From Nakamurella panacisegetis (GTDB taxonomy: Bacteria; Actinomycetota; Actinomycetes; Mycobacteriales; Nakamurellaceae), in contig NZ_LT629710.1 in the NCBI RefSeq assembly GCF_900104535.1, forward strand, positions 1,302,001 to 1,366,000: a stretch of 64,000 nt of DNA. The letters are read 5' to 3'. Position numbers and translations under genes: made by a program. Shown piece by piece: positions 54,105-62,516 of the stretch (position 1 is the first letter of the stretch; each line of letters opens with the position of its first letter). The notes under the pieces were generated by a model, which worked only from the letters and a program-made list of their open reading frames with translations, had not been told where the DNA came from and did not search any database.

Positions 54105-55147
54105 TCATGCCCCCCAACATCATCGACCACTTCTACCTCGGCGGTTCGAAGATCGCCGAGCTGCGCGGAGTCGACCTGCCGTCCCCCCGCCGTCCCGAGG
54201 AGTGGTTGGCCGCAACCACCTCCCGCGCCGGTGAGCCGGAGATCGGGCCCAGCCGAACCGCCACCGGCGCGTTGCTCCGTGACCTGATCGCCGCCGACCC
54301 GGTCGCCTGGGTGGGCTCGCCGGACGGACCCCCCGGCGACAACGGCATCCTGGTCAAGTTGCTCGATCCGGACCAGCGGCTGCCGGTGCACGTGCACCCG
54401 GACCGTTCGTTCGCGCTGTCCCACCTGAACTGCCCGTACGGCAAGACCGAAGCCTGGTACGTCCTGGACACCACCGGAGCGGATCCGTCGGTCTGGCTCG
54501 GGTGGGCGCAGGACGTCGACCCGGACGAACTGGCCCGCCGCGTCGACGCACAGGACTCGGACTGGATGCTCTCCCGGATGAACCGCATCTCGGTTCGTCC
54601 CGGCGACGGGATCCTCGTCCCGTCCGGCACCGCCCACGCCACCGGCGAAGGCGTCTTCGTGACCGAGGTGCAGGAACCGACCGACTTCTCCATCATCCTG
54701 GAATGGGTCGTCACCACCTCCACCCGCGACGAGTCACACCTCGGCCTCGGTCTGCCGCTCGCACTGACCGCGACCAATCACCGGGCCTTCACCGCCGCCG
54801 ATCTGGACCGCCTGGTCGTACACACCGACCCGACCTCGACATCTGCCGCACCACAACGATTGCTGCCCACCGACGCGGATCCCTTCTTCCGTCTGGATCG
54901 GTTGGCACCGGGCGGCCGCGGCGCTCCTGGGCTGCCCGCCGGATTCGCGGTCGGCATCGTCCGCAGCGGCTCCGGCACGCTCTCCGGCGCCAACGGCGAA
55001 CCGATGGACGTGACCCGCGGCGAGGTGGTCGCCATTCCCGCGGCCTTCGGCGACTGGCGGATCGACGGTGACGTCGAACTCATCGCCTGCCGCCCCGGTG
55101 CGGGCTGGCCCGGCACCCTGGTCACCACCGGCGCCGGTGCACCGTGA
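54092..55147 (+). CDS. Class I mannose-6-phosphate isomerase-like protein
   Basis: A protein of 351 residues from GTG 54092, with ATG 54107 as an alternative. The zinc ligands of type I isomerases are present: His100 and His102 in LPVHVHPDRSF, Glu in GKTEAWYVLD, and His in VPSGTAHATGEG. A C-terminal cupin-like half (GSGTLSGANGEPMDVTRGEVVAIPAAFG) completes the fold. It would interconvert an aldose and ketose phosphate. The sequence is diverged from housekeeping ManA, and its place in a dedicated sugar operon suggests a different substrate. Confidence 0.85.
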   Translation: MQPIVMPPNIIDHFYLGGSKIAELRGVDLPSPRRPEEWLAATTSRAGEPEIGPSRTATGALLRDLIAADPVAWVGSPDGPPGDNGILVKLLDPDQRLPVHVHPDRSFALSHLNCPYGKTEAWYVLDTTGADPSVWLGWAQDVDPDELARRVDAQDSDWMLSRMNRISVRPGDGILVPSGTAHATGEGVFVTEVQEPTDFSIILEWVVTTSTRDESHLGLGLPLALTATNHRAFTAADLDRLVVHTDPTSTSAAPQRLLPTDADPFFRLDRLAPGGRGAPGLPAGFAVGIVRSGSGTLSGANGEPMDVTRGEVVAIPAAFGDWRIDGDVELIACRPGAGWPGTLVTTGAGAP

Positions 55148-56610
55148 CCACGTCCATCCTGCTGGGCGTCGACGTGGGCACCTCCGACTCGAAAGTGCTG
55201 GCCACCACGACCACCGGCGAGGAGATCACCTCCGTCTCCAGTGCGACCCAGTGGCGCAACCACGGCGGACAGTTCACCGACACCGATCCGGAGAAGTTGG
55301 CGAGCGGCGTGCTCGCCCTCCTCGACCGGGCCGTCGCGGCCTCCCGCGATCTCGTCGGCCCGGTGTCGGTCAGCGCCATCGCCATCACCGGGATGGCCGA
55401 AGCCGGTGTCCTGCTGGATGAGTCGGGCGTCGCCGTGCACCCGATCATGGCCTGGTTCGACCCCCGGGGCGGTGACGAGATCCAAGCCCTGCCCGTGCCG
55501 CTGCTGCGAGAATTCTGCGGTCGGACCGGCCTCCCGGCGAACGCGCTGGCCACCATCGCGAAGCTGGCCTGGATGCGCGGCCAGGGAACGGTGCTGCGGG
55601 GCAAGCAGTGGCTGAACGTTCCCGAGTTCCTGGTGCACCGGCTCGGCGGGGTGCGCGCCTCGGAGATGTCATTGGCCGCACGGACCGGCCTGATGGACCA
55701 GGACACCGGGGAACTGTGGCCCGAGGCCCTCGCCGCCATCGAAGCCGATGGCTCACTGATCCCGCCCCGCGTCGTCGCCGGGACGCCCCTCGGGCGGGCC
55801 GGCGGACCGGAGGTGCCGGTCGGAATCCATGGCGCGGTGCTCACGATCGCGGGCCACGACCATCCCGTGGCCGCGGTCGGGTGCGGTGCCACCGGAGCCG
55901 ACGAGATCTTTGATTCCTTCGGCACCGCCGAGGCTCTGGTCCGCAGTGTCGACGGCAACCTGGACGCCGCGGCCCGTGACCGACTGGCCTCGGCCGGGGT
56001 GAATTCGGTGCACCACGTGCTCGCCGGACGGCGGTTGTTGCTCGGCGGCACCAAGGCCGGGCTGCTGCTGCGCCGCACCCTGGACATGCTCGGGGCCGGG
56101 GCCAGCGAGCGCCGGGCCGAACTGGACCGGTCCGCCTGCGAACTGTCCGACACGGCCGGCGAAGCGGCCACCGAAGGTATCCGGATCTGGGGCGCCGCCA
56201 ACAACGACGGCACCCTGCGCATCAACGTCACCACCGACGCGGTCAGCCCGGCCGCCATCTGGCTGGCGACGCTGGATCACGCCGTCGACGAGGCAGCCCG
56301 CTGCCTCGACCTGATGGCAGCCGAGATCGGCCCCGCCAGCGCGGTGGTCGTGGCCGGCGGATGGACCCGGATGCAGTCGGTCCGGCAATCCAAGGAATCC
56401 TCGCTGCCCAATGTTCGTTTCTCCGACCGATCCCAGGCCGGCGCATTCGGGGCCACCATGTTTGCGGCGCACGCCGCATTGGTAGCCGAAAGACTCACCA
56501 CCACAGGCGATTCCAGCGGCAATTCGCTGGCCCTGCCGGACGGGCCCAGCGAAGCCTTCGCGGCCCGTTACACCCACCGCACGCAGACTCTCGAGGAGAT
56601 CACCACATGA
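55144..56610 (+). CDS. FGGY family carbohydrate kinase
   Basis: A protein of 488 residues from GTG 55144, overlapping the isomerase stop by four bases. It has the phosphate-1 motif LLGVDVGTSDSKVLA, AIAITGMAEAGVLLDESG, the substrate-site PIMAWFDPRG, an ATP-site GGTKAGLLLRR-type segment, and the adenosine motif AVVVAGGWTRMQSVRQSK. Related enzymes phosphorylate xylulose, gluconate, tagatose or tetritols. It would be the first kinase acting on the imported sugar. The specificity is not readable from the sequence. Confidence 0.88.
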   Translation: MTTSILLGVDVGTSDSKVLATTTTGEEITSVSSATQWRNHGGQFTDTDPEKLASGVLALLDRAVAASRDLVGPVSVSAIAITGMAEAGVLLDESGVAVHPIMAWFDPRGGDEIQALPVPLLREFCGRTGLPANALATIAKLAWMRGQGTVLRGKQWLNVPEFLVHRLGGVRASEMSLAARTGLMDQDTGELWPEALAAIEADGSLIPPRVVAGTPLGRAGGPEVPVGIHGAVLTIAGHDHPVAAVGCGATGADEIFDSFGTAEALVRSVDGNLDAAARDRLASAGVNSVHHVLAGRRLLLGGTKAGLLLRRTLDMLGAGASERRAELDRSACELSDTAGEAATEGIRIWGAANNDGTLRINVTTDAVSPAAIWLATLDHAVDEAARCLDLMAAEIGPASAVVVAGGWTRMQSVRQSKESSLPNVRFSDRSQAGAFGATMFAAHAALVAERLTTTGDSSGNSLALPDGPSEAFAARYTHRTQTLEEITT

Positions 56611-57524
56611 CGGCCACCACCCGGACCGGGCTCGCATCCATCGCCACCGATCAGGACACCTTCGCGATCGTGGCCATGGATCAGCGGAACACGCTCAAGC
56701 GGATGTACCACGCGGTCGGCATCCCGGACCCGTCAGACGACGAACTGATCCAGATCAAGGCCGACACCGTGGAAGCGCTGCGCGGCAGCGCTTCCGGCTA
56801 TCTCCTGGACCCGACCTTCGGTGTCCCCGGCCTGGCCCGCATTCCGAAGGAGGGTGCCCCGTACGGCGTCCTCGTCGCCGCTGAGCCGTCCGAGCGCGGC
56901 ACCATCAACGGAGAGCCCCGCGGACACCGTGATCCGGCTCTGAACGCGCAGTGGGTCAAGGACCAGGGCGGCGATGCGCTGAAGTTCTACGTCCAGCTCC
57001 GCGCCGACCGCAAGCCGGGTCCGGACGGTGTCGACACCACGGCCGAGGTGCTCGAGGTCATCAAGCAGGTCGTCGCCGACTGCCGCGAGGTGGGCATCCC
57101 CAGCGTCATGGAGAACCTGATCTTCCCGCTGGCCGGCGAGGAGCCGCCGACCCCGGCCCAGCGCGCCGACCGCATCATCGAGGCCGCGATTCTGATGGAC
57201 GAGCTCAAGCCCGACCTGATCAAGGTCGAGTACCCGGGTGACGAGGCGTCCTGCAAGCGGCTGGCCGACTCCCTGACCGTGCCCTGGGCCGTCCTCTCGG
57301 CCGGTGTCGCGTTCGAGGAATTCGCTGCGGCCCTGCGCATCTCGTGCGACGCCGGTGGTGCGAGCGGCTTCATCGCCGGGCGTTCCATCTGGAAGGACGC
57401 GGTCGGCATGGATCAGGTGACTCGGAAGGCCTACCTGGCCGACGAGGGCAGGCGTCGTCTGGACAACCTCGTCCAGGTGATCGACGGGCGTGCGCGCCCC
57501 TACACGGAGGTGACAGCGCGGTGA
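56607..57524 (+). CDS. LacD-like class I aldolase
   Basis: A protein of 305 residues from ATG 56607, eight bases after GAGGAG and overlapping the kinase stop by four. It has FAIVAMDQRNTLKRMY, the barrel strand SGYLLDPTFGVPGL, ALKFYVQLRAD, the Schiff-base Lys in PDLIKVEYPGDEASC, VPWAVLSAGVAFEEF and GFIAGRSIWKDAVGM. These match tagatose-1,6-bisphosphate aldolase LacD and its relative YihT. It should cleave a ketose (bis)phosphate into dihydroxyacetone phosphate and an aldehyde. Confidence 0.87.
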   Translation: MTATTRTGLASIATDQDTFAIVAMDQRNTLKRMYHAVGIPDPSDDELIQIKADTVEALRGSASGYLLDPTFGVPGLARIPKEGAPYGVLVAAEPSERGTINGEPRGHRDPALNAQWVKDQGGDALKFYVQLRADRKPGPDGVDTTAEVLEVIKQVVADCREVGIPSVMENLIFPLAGEEPPTPAQRADRIIEAAILMDELKPDLIKVEYPGDEASCKRLADSLTVPWAVLSAGVAFEEFAAALRISCDAGGASGFIAGRSIWKDAVGMDQVTRKAYLADEGRRRLDNLVQVIDGRARPYTEVTAR

Positions 57525-58288
57525 CCCCCATTCTTGAAGCACGCGGGCTGTCCAGGAGCTTCGGACACGTCCGGGCCCTGGACGAGGCGGACTTCGACGT
57601 CAACGAAGGCGAGGTGGTCGCCCTCATCGGCGACAACGGCGCCGGCAAGTCAACCATGGTGAAGGCGCTCTCGGGCAATCTAGCGCTCGACGAAGGTCAG
57701 GTCTTCTTCGAGGGCGAGCAGATCGAGATGACGACCCCGCAACAGGTGTCGGCTCTGGGTATCGAGGTCGTCTATCAGGACCTAGCCCTGGCCCCACATC
57801 TGGACCCGGCTCAGAACGTGTTCCTCGGCCGGGAACTTCCGGCCAAGGGGATCCTCGGAAGGTTCGGGTTCATGGACAACAAGGAGATGCGACGTCAAGC
57901 CCGGGCGTCCTTCGACGAACTGGGCGCCACGGTGCGGTCGTTGACCGCGCCGGTCGGGTCGATGTCGGGCGGGCAGCGGCAGGGCATCGCCATCGCCCGG
58001 GCCATCGCCTGGGCCTCGAAGGTCGTCTTCCTGGACGAGCCGACCGCCGCCCTCGGCGTGGTGCAGACCAAGAACGTGTTGGAGACGATCAAGCGGGTAC
58101 GCGACCGAGGCATCGCCGTCGTTCTGATCTCGCATTCGATGCCGCACGTGTTGGAGGTGTCCGACCGGGTACAGGTGATGCGCCTCGGCCGGCGCGTGGC
58201 GACCTTGGCGACCAAGGGCAGTTCGGTCGAAGAACTGGTCGGCGCTATGACCGGTGCCCTGGACTTCTCGAACGGATCGGCGGCATGA
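57521..58288 (+). CDS. Sugar ABC transporter ATPase (single-domain, FrcA-like)
   Basis: A protein of 255 residues from GTG 57521 with GGAGG ten bases upstream. It has Walker A GDNGAGKST, the signature MSGGQRQGIAIARAI, Walker B VVFLDEPTAAL and the switch His in VVLISHSM. Unlike RbsA it has only one ATPase domain, as in FrcA of fructose transporters. It couples to the adjacent permease, overlapping it by four bases. Confidence 0.92.
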   Translation: MTPILEARGLSRSFGHVRALDEADFDVNEGEVVALIGDNGAGKSTMVKALSGNLALDEGQVFFEGEQIEMTTPQQVSALGIEVVYQDLALAPHLDPAQNVFLGRELPAKGILGRFGFMDNKEMRRQARASFDELGATVRSLTAPVGSMSGGQRQGIAIARAIAWASKVVFLDEPTAALGVVQTKNVLETIKRVRDRGIAVVLISHSMPHVLEVSDRVQVMRLGRRVATLATKGSSVEELVGAMTGALDFSNGSAA

Positions 58289-59352
58289 GCATCATTTCCC
58301 CCAACAAGCCCGAAGTGGCGCTCGATGACGAGCGACACGAATCGCTGCTCAAGCGGCTGGCCAATCTCCAGTCGGTCTGGATCCTGGGCGTACTGCTCGT
58401 CATCGTCGCCTACTTCGCGATCGCCGGCGGCGGGAACTTCTTTTCCGGCAACAACTTCTCATTGATCAGTCAGAACATCTCGGTCCTGGCCATCATCGGT
58501 GTCGGGATGACCTTCATCATCATCACCTCCGGCATCGACCTCTCGGTCGGCTCCGTCCTGGTGTTCGCCTCGGTGATCTCGGCCAAGGTGATCGAGGCGA
58601 TGGGCGGCACCAGCGGCGGGGCCGTTCTCCTGGGCATTCTGGCCGGGCTGGTGGCCGGCGGCGCCTGGGGGTGGTTGAACGGATTCCTCGTGGCCAAGGC
58701 CAAGATCCCGCCATTCATCGTGACCCTGGGAACCCTGTCCGCCGCATTGGGTCTGGCCCAGGTCATCACCTCTGGCCTGAACATCACCCTGGACGAATCG
58801 GCCCTGACCGATTTCGGCATCTACACCAAAGTGCTCGGCATCCCGGCGTTGCCGTTTGTTGCCCTGATCGTTGTCATTCTCGGCGGAATTCTCTTGCACC
58901 GGACGAAGTTCGGTCGCTATACTTACGCGATCGGCTCGAACGCCGAGGCAGCCAAGCGGGTTGGCGTCAAGGTCGATCGACATCTGATCCAGGTCTATTG
59001 CCTGGCCGGAGTTCTCGCCGGCTTGGGAGCAGTTCTCTACCTGGCGCAGTTCGGCACCACGACGATTGCCGGCCAATCCCTCACCAACCTGAATGTCATT
59101 GCGGCGGTCGTCATCGGCGGCACGTCGGTGTTCGGTGGCGAGGGCTCCATGTTCGGCACTATCGTCGGTTTGTTCATTCCGGCCGTTCTGCAATCCGGCT
59201 TCGTCATCATCGGTGTCCAGCCATTCTGGCAGGGCGTCGCGGTCGGCATGGTGTTGATTGCCGCCGTGTACATCGACCAGACCCGACGGGCCGCGGCTCT
59301 TCGCGGCGCAAGATCCTCCCGTTCCGGTAAAAAGCCGGCCGGCAAAAAGTGA
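58285..59352 (+). CDS. Sugar ABC transporter permease (RbsC/FrcC-like)
   Basis: A protein of 355 residues with eight to ten membrane helices. Family motifs include GVGMTFIIITSGIDLSVGSVLVFASV, PPFIVTLGTLSAALGLAQVI, YTYAIGSNAEAAKRVGVKV and AVVIGGTSVFGGEGSMFGTIVG. It forms the channel for a monosaccharide in the CUT2 group. The C-terminus is basic. It precedes the substrate-binding gene by 11 bases. Confidence 0.93.
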   Translation: MSIISPNKPEVALDDERHESLLKRLANLQSVWILGVLLVIVAYFAIAGGGNFFSGNNFSLISQNISVLAIIGVGMTFIIITSGIDLSVGSVLVFASVISAKVIEAMGGTSGGAVLLGILAGLVAGGAWGWLNGFLVAKAKIPPFIVTLGTLSAALGLAQVITSGLNITLDESALTDFGIYTKVLGIPALPFVALIVVILGGILLHRTKFGRYTYAIGSNAEAAKRVGVKVDRHLIQVYCLAGVLAGLGAVLYLAQFGTTTIAGQSLTNLNVIAAVVIGGTSVFGGEGSMFGTIVGLFIPAVLQSGFVIIGVQPFWQGVAVGMVLIAAVYIDQTRRAAALRGARSSRSGKKPAGKK

Positions 59353-59363
59353 AAGGAAACGCA

Positions 59364-60494
59364 ATGAAGCGGTCCCTCGTCCTCGGCGTCGCCGCCAGCG
59401 CCGCCATGGCGCTGGTACTGGCGGGATGTTCGTCGTCCAAGCCATCCGACGCCAGCAGCACTTCATCGGCCGCCGCCGCGACCTCGGCCGCGGCCTCCGC
59501 CCCGGCTGTCGTGTCGTCCTCCGCCGCCCCAGCCTCATCGGCGGCCGGTTCGTCCGCCGCAGGTTCCTCGGCCGCCGGTTCCTCCTCTGCGGGCTCCTCG
59601 GCCGCGGCGCCGACCAAGGCCAGCAAGAACTACAAGATCTCCTTCATCCAGGGCGTGGCCGGTGACAACTTCTACATCACCATGCAGTGCGGCATCCAGA
59701 CCGAGGCGGCCAAGCTCGGCGTCACGGTGAACACCCAGGGCGCCACCAAGTTCGACCCGACCCTGCAGACCCCGATCCTCGACTCGGTCGTCTCGTCGAA
59801 GCCGGACGCCATCCTGATCGCCCCGACCGACGTCAAGGCCATGCAGGCGCCGTTGGCCAAGGCAGCAGCCGCCGGCATCAAGATCGTTCTCGTCGACACC
59901 ACCGTCAACGACCCGTCGTTCGCTGTCTCGCAGGTCTCCTCCGACAACGTCGGCGGCGGAAAGGCGGCCTTCACCGCGATCAAGGGTCTGCAGCCCAAGG
60001 GCGGCAAGGTTCTCGTCATCTCGGTTGATCCCGGCATCTCCACCACCGATGCGCGGGTCGCTGGCTTCGAGACGGCCACGAAGGCCGACTCGTCGTTCAA
60101 CTACCTCGGCGTCCAGTACTCGCACAACGACCCGGCCACGGCCGCGTCGCTGGTGACGGCCGCCCTGCAGAAGGACCCCGACATCGTCGGCATCTTCGCC
60201 ACCAACCTGTTCGCCGCCGAGGGCGCGGCCACCGGCATCAAGCAGGCCGGCAAGTCGGGCAAGGTCTCGATCGTCGGCTTCGACGCCGGCCCGGACCAGA
60301 TCAAGGCGCTCAAGGCCGGAACGGTTCAGGCCCTGGTGGCCCAGCAACCGGACACCATCGGCGTCGACGGATTGGACCAGGCCGTCGCGGGTCTCGACGG
60401 CGGCAAGGTCACCCCGAAGATCCAGACCGGCTTCTCCATCATCACCTCGGCCAACGTCGACAGCACCACGGCCGCGTACAAGGCAGCCTGCTGA
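59364..60494 (+). CDS. Sugar ABC transporter substrate-binding lipoprotein (CUT2)
   Basis: A protein of 376 residues from ATG 59364, four bases after AAAGGAAA; an upstream GTG at 59349 is less likely. The signal KRSLVLGVAASAAMALVLAGC ends in a lipobox. A Ser/Ala-rich linker of about 60 residues with SSAAG repeats leads to the type I periplasmic-binding fold (YKISFIQGVAGDNFYITMQCGI, ILDSVVSSKPDAILIAPTD, VSIVGFDAGPDQIKALKAGTVQALVAQQP). It binds the sugar outside the membrane. It is the last gene of the operon, before a strong terminator. Confidence 0.93.
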   Translation: MKRSLVLGVAASAAMALVLAGCSSSKPSDASSTSSAAAATSAAASAPAVVSSSAAPASSAAGSSAAGSSAAGSSSAGSSAAAPTKASKNYKISFIQGVAGDNFYITMQCGIQTEAAKLGVTVNTQGATKFDPTLQTPILDSVVSSKPDAILIAPTDVKAMQAPLAKAAAAGIKIVLVDTTVNDPSFAVSQVSSDNVGGGKAAFTAIKGLQPKGGKVLVISVDPGISTTDARVAGFETATKADSSFNYLGVQYSHNDPATAASLVTAALQKDPDIVGIFATNLFAAEGAATGIKQAGKSGKVSIVGFDAGPDQIKALKAGTVQALVAQQPDTIGVDGLDQAVAGLDGGKVTPKIQTGFSIITSANVDSTTAAYKAAC

Positions 60495-60539
60495 CCTGCG
60501 CGGATCGGTAGCCCACGCCGGCGATCCGCGGAGTGAGAA

Positions 60540-60576
60540 ACAGCGCCCCCTGAGCCAACGGCTCAGGGGGCGCTGT
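60540..60576. terminator. Strong bidirectional terminator
   Basis: A perfect 17-bp stem (60540-60556 with 60560-60576) with an AAC loop lies between the converging transporter and PPOX genes. The A-rich GAGAAA before it on the minus-strand side and the stem length make it the clearest terminator of the window. Confidence 0.85.
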
Positions 60577-60595
60577 GCTGCCGGAGCGACGCCGG

Positions 60596-60997
60596 CTACA
60601 GCTGGCCGGATGCGCTCTGCGGGGTGATGCGGATGACGACCCGGCGGTCGGCGATCATCGCGCGCCGGTAGTCGGCCCAGTCCGGGTGCTCACCGACGAT
60701 GGCCCGGTAGACCTCGTCCAGCAGGTCCAGCGCCTCCGGTTGCTCGACGATCTCGGCCGTGCCGTCGACCTGGACCCATGGTCCGAAGAAGCCGGTCGTG
60801 AAGACCAGCACCGAGACCGCCGCATTCCGTCGAAGGTTCGCCACCTTGGCCAGATGACTCCGGCTGGAGATGACAATCTTGCCGTCGATGACGCCGGCGC
60901 TGACCGGCGACATCTGCAACCGGTCGTCCCTCTTGCGCGTCGCCAGCACGGCGCGGTCGTTCTCGGTGATGAAGGCAACGGCGTCAGCGATATCCAT
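60596..60997 (-). CDS. PPOX-class F420/FMN-dependent oxidoreductase family protein
   Basis: A protein of 133 residues from ATG 60997. It has the split-barrel flavin fold: FITENDRAVLATRKRDDRLQMSPVSAGVIDGKIVISSRSHLAKVANLRRNAAVSVLVF, then WVQVDGTAEIVEQPEA and DYRRAMIADRRVVIRITP. This is the actinobacterial TIGR03618-type family, whose members bind F420 or FMN and reduce varied substrates. No partner gene is adjacent. A CAGAAT hexamer seven bases before the ATG may be a leaderless -10. Confidence 0.85.
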   Translation of the reverse strand: MDIADAVAFITENDRAVLATRKRDDRLQMSPVSAGVIDGKIVISSRSHLAKVANLRRNAAVSVLVFTTGFFGPWVQVDGTAEIVEQPEALDLLDEVYRAIVGEHPDWADYRRAMIADRRVVIRITPQSASGQL

Positions 60998-61130
60998 GAC
61001 GCCGATTCTGCCAGCCGTACCCAGCGCCCGACCGGACTTGGCCCGGTCGACGACCGTGGACGCCGCCGCCGACCATGGTCGTCCGAGCATCGTCAAAGCG
61101 GACGACCGGACCGTCGGCGGGGCCGCAGGA

Positions 61131-62426
61131 TCAGCCGGCGGCCAACTCGGGGTTCTGCGCCTGGAGCTGGGCCAGCCGGGCCGGGTCCTGCATCTCCATC
61201 CACGCGATCAGGTCGCGGAAGGGAACGCAGTAGGTGTCCGGCTTGCCGCAGTTGTTCAGCACGAAGTTGCCGATGGCGTCGGAGTAGGCGTTGTTGTTCC
61301 AGGCGTTGAAGTGGTTGCCCAGGATCAGCGGTGCCCGGTTGCCGTTGTACGTCGCGTTGTACATGTCCTGGTAGGTCGCCGTGACCTGGGCCGAGTCCTT
61401 CTTGCTCTGGTCCACGGAGACGCCGTTCGAGCTGGCGTTCTCCTGGGTGTAGTAGAAGTTGTAGTCCATCGTGATCTGGAAGTGGTTGGTCCCGTGGATC
61501 GGGAACTCGGCCATGCCGATCTGCCAGATCTTGTACTGCTTGGACTGCGTGGGCCAGGAGATGCCGCGACGGGTGAACGAGCTGTCGTACGTCATGCCGT
61601 GGGCCTTCAGCGCCGGGAACAGATCCTCGGCATGCCCTTCCAGACACGGGGTCCGCTCACCCTTGATCTCACTGGCCGGCAGGTTCAGCTGCACGCTCGC
61701 GGGCAGGTTGTTGTTGGCGTTGACGTTCTTGACCAGGGAGAAGAACTGATCGAGTTCGCTGTTCCAGTCGGCGGTGTTCCAGTCGTTGCCGCCGGGCGCG
61801 TTGTCGCTGCAGAAGTGCCCGTTGAAGTGGGTGCCGATCTCGTTGCCCTCGGCCAGCGACTTGTTGATGTCGGCGATCTCGACCGGGATGTCTGACGGTT
61901 CGGCCCAGCTGATCGACGCCTTGCCGGGTCCGTGTCCCGGTCCCTGGTACTTGGTCTTGGTCGCGGTGCTGAGCATGTAGGTGCCGGAGAGGAAGCCGGT
62001 GAAGTGGAACGGCACCTTCTGCATGATGTCGAACCAGTACTGCCACTTCTCGTGCCAGCCGACGCCGTCGAAGCTGACCACGATGAACTGCGGTGCCTTC
62101 TCCCCGGCCTTCAACTTGGTCGGGACGAATCCGTCGGGCATGGCCCCGGGGGCGCCACTGGTCGCAGCCGTCGTCGTGCCGGCCGTCTTCGTGGGCTTGG
62201 ACGTCGGTGACGTCCGGGTCGTCGTCCCCTTGCCGGTGGCAGCCGACTTCGAGGTCGAGCCGGCGGCCGAGTTACCGGACGAGGTACCGGCCACGGTCTG
62301 ATTGCTGGTCACCGTCACCGCCTGGTCGGAACTGGAACTGGTGCACGCCGACACCACCAGGGAGACCGACACCGCCGCCGCCATCCCGGCGAACCGCGCT
62401 CGCGTTCTCCATGACCGTCGTGACAT
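61131..62426 (-). CDS. NodB-like polysaccharide deacetylase-type lipoprotein
   Basis: A protein of 431 residues from ATG 62426, eight bases after GGAGG. The signal peptide ends in the lipobox VVSAC (Cys28), and a Thr/Ser-rich linker runs to about residue 95. The core begins PQFIVVSFDGVGWHEKWQYWFDIM, where SFDG replaces the usual TFDDG, and EIGTHFNGHF keeps the H-x3-H metal pair. Later parts with YDSSFTR, ITMDYNFY and LGNHFNAWNNNAY fit the other NodB motifs loosely. A cell-envelope sugar deacetylase is the best guess. It has a tandem paralogue immediately upstream. Confidence 0.7.
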   Translation of the reverse strand: MSRRSWRTRARFAGMAAAVSVSLVVSACTSSSSDQAVTVTSNQTVAGTSSGNSAAGSTSKSAATGKGTTTRTSPTSKPTKTAGTTTAATSGAPGAMPDGFVPTKLKAGEKAPQFIVVSFDGVGWHEKWQYWFDIMQKVPFHFTGFLSGTYMLSTATKTKYQGPGHGPGKASISWAEPSDIPVEIADINKSLAEGNEIGTHFNGHFCSDNAPGGNDWNTADWNSELDQFFSLVKNVNANNNLPASVQLNLPASEIKGERTPCLEGHAEDLFPALKAHGMTYDSSFTRRGISWPTQSKQYKIWQIGMAEFPIHGTNHFQITMDYNFYYTQENASSNGVSVDQSKKDSAQVTATYQDMYNATYNGNRAPLILGNHFNAWNNNAYSDAIGNFVLNNCGKPDTYCVPFRDLIAWMEMQDPARLAQLQAQNPELAAG

Positions 62427-62516
62427 CAAGAAGTCCTCCAGTGATCCGTCAGGTGAAAATTCGGGGGGCCTGTTTGGGCCCGAAGCTGTGAGTACGGCAT
62501 GAGTACCCAGTATCAC

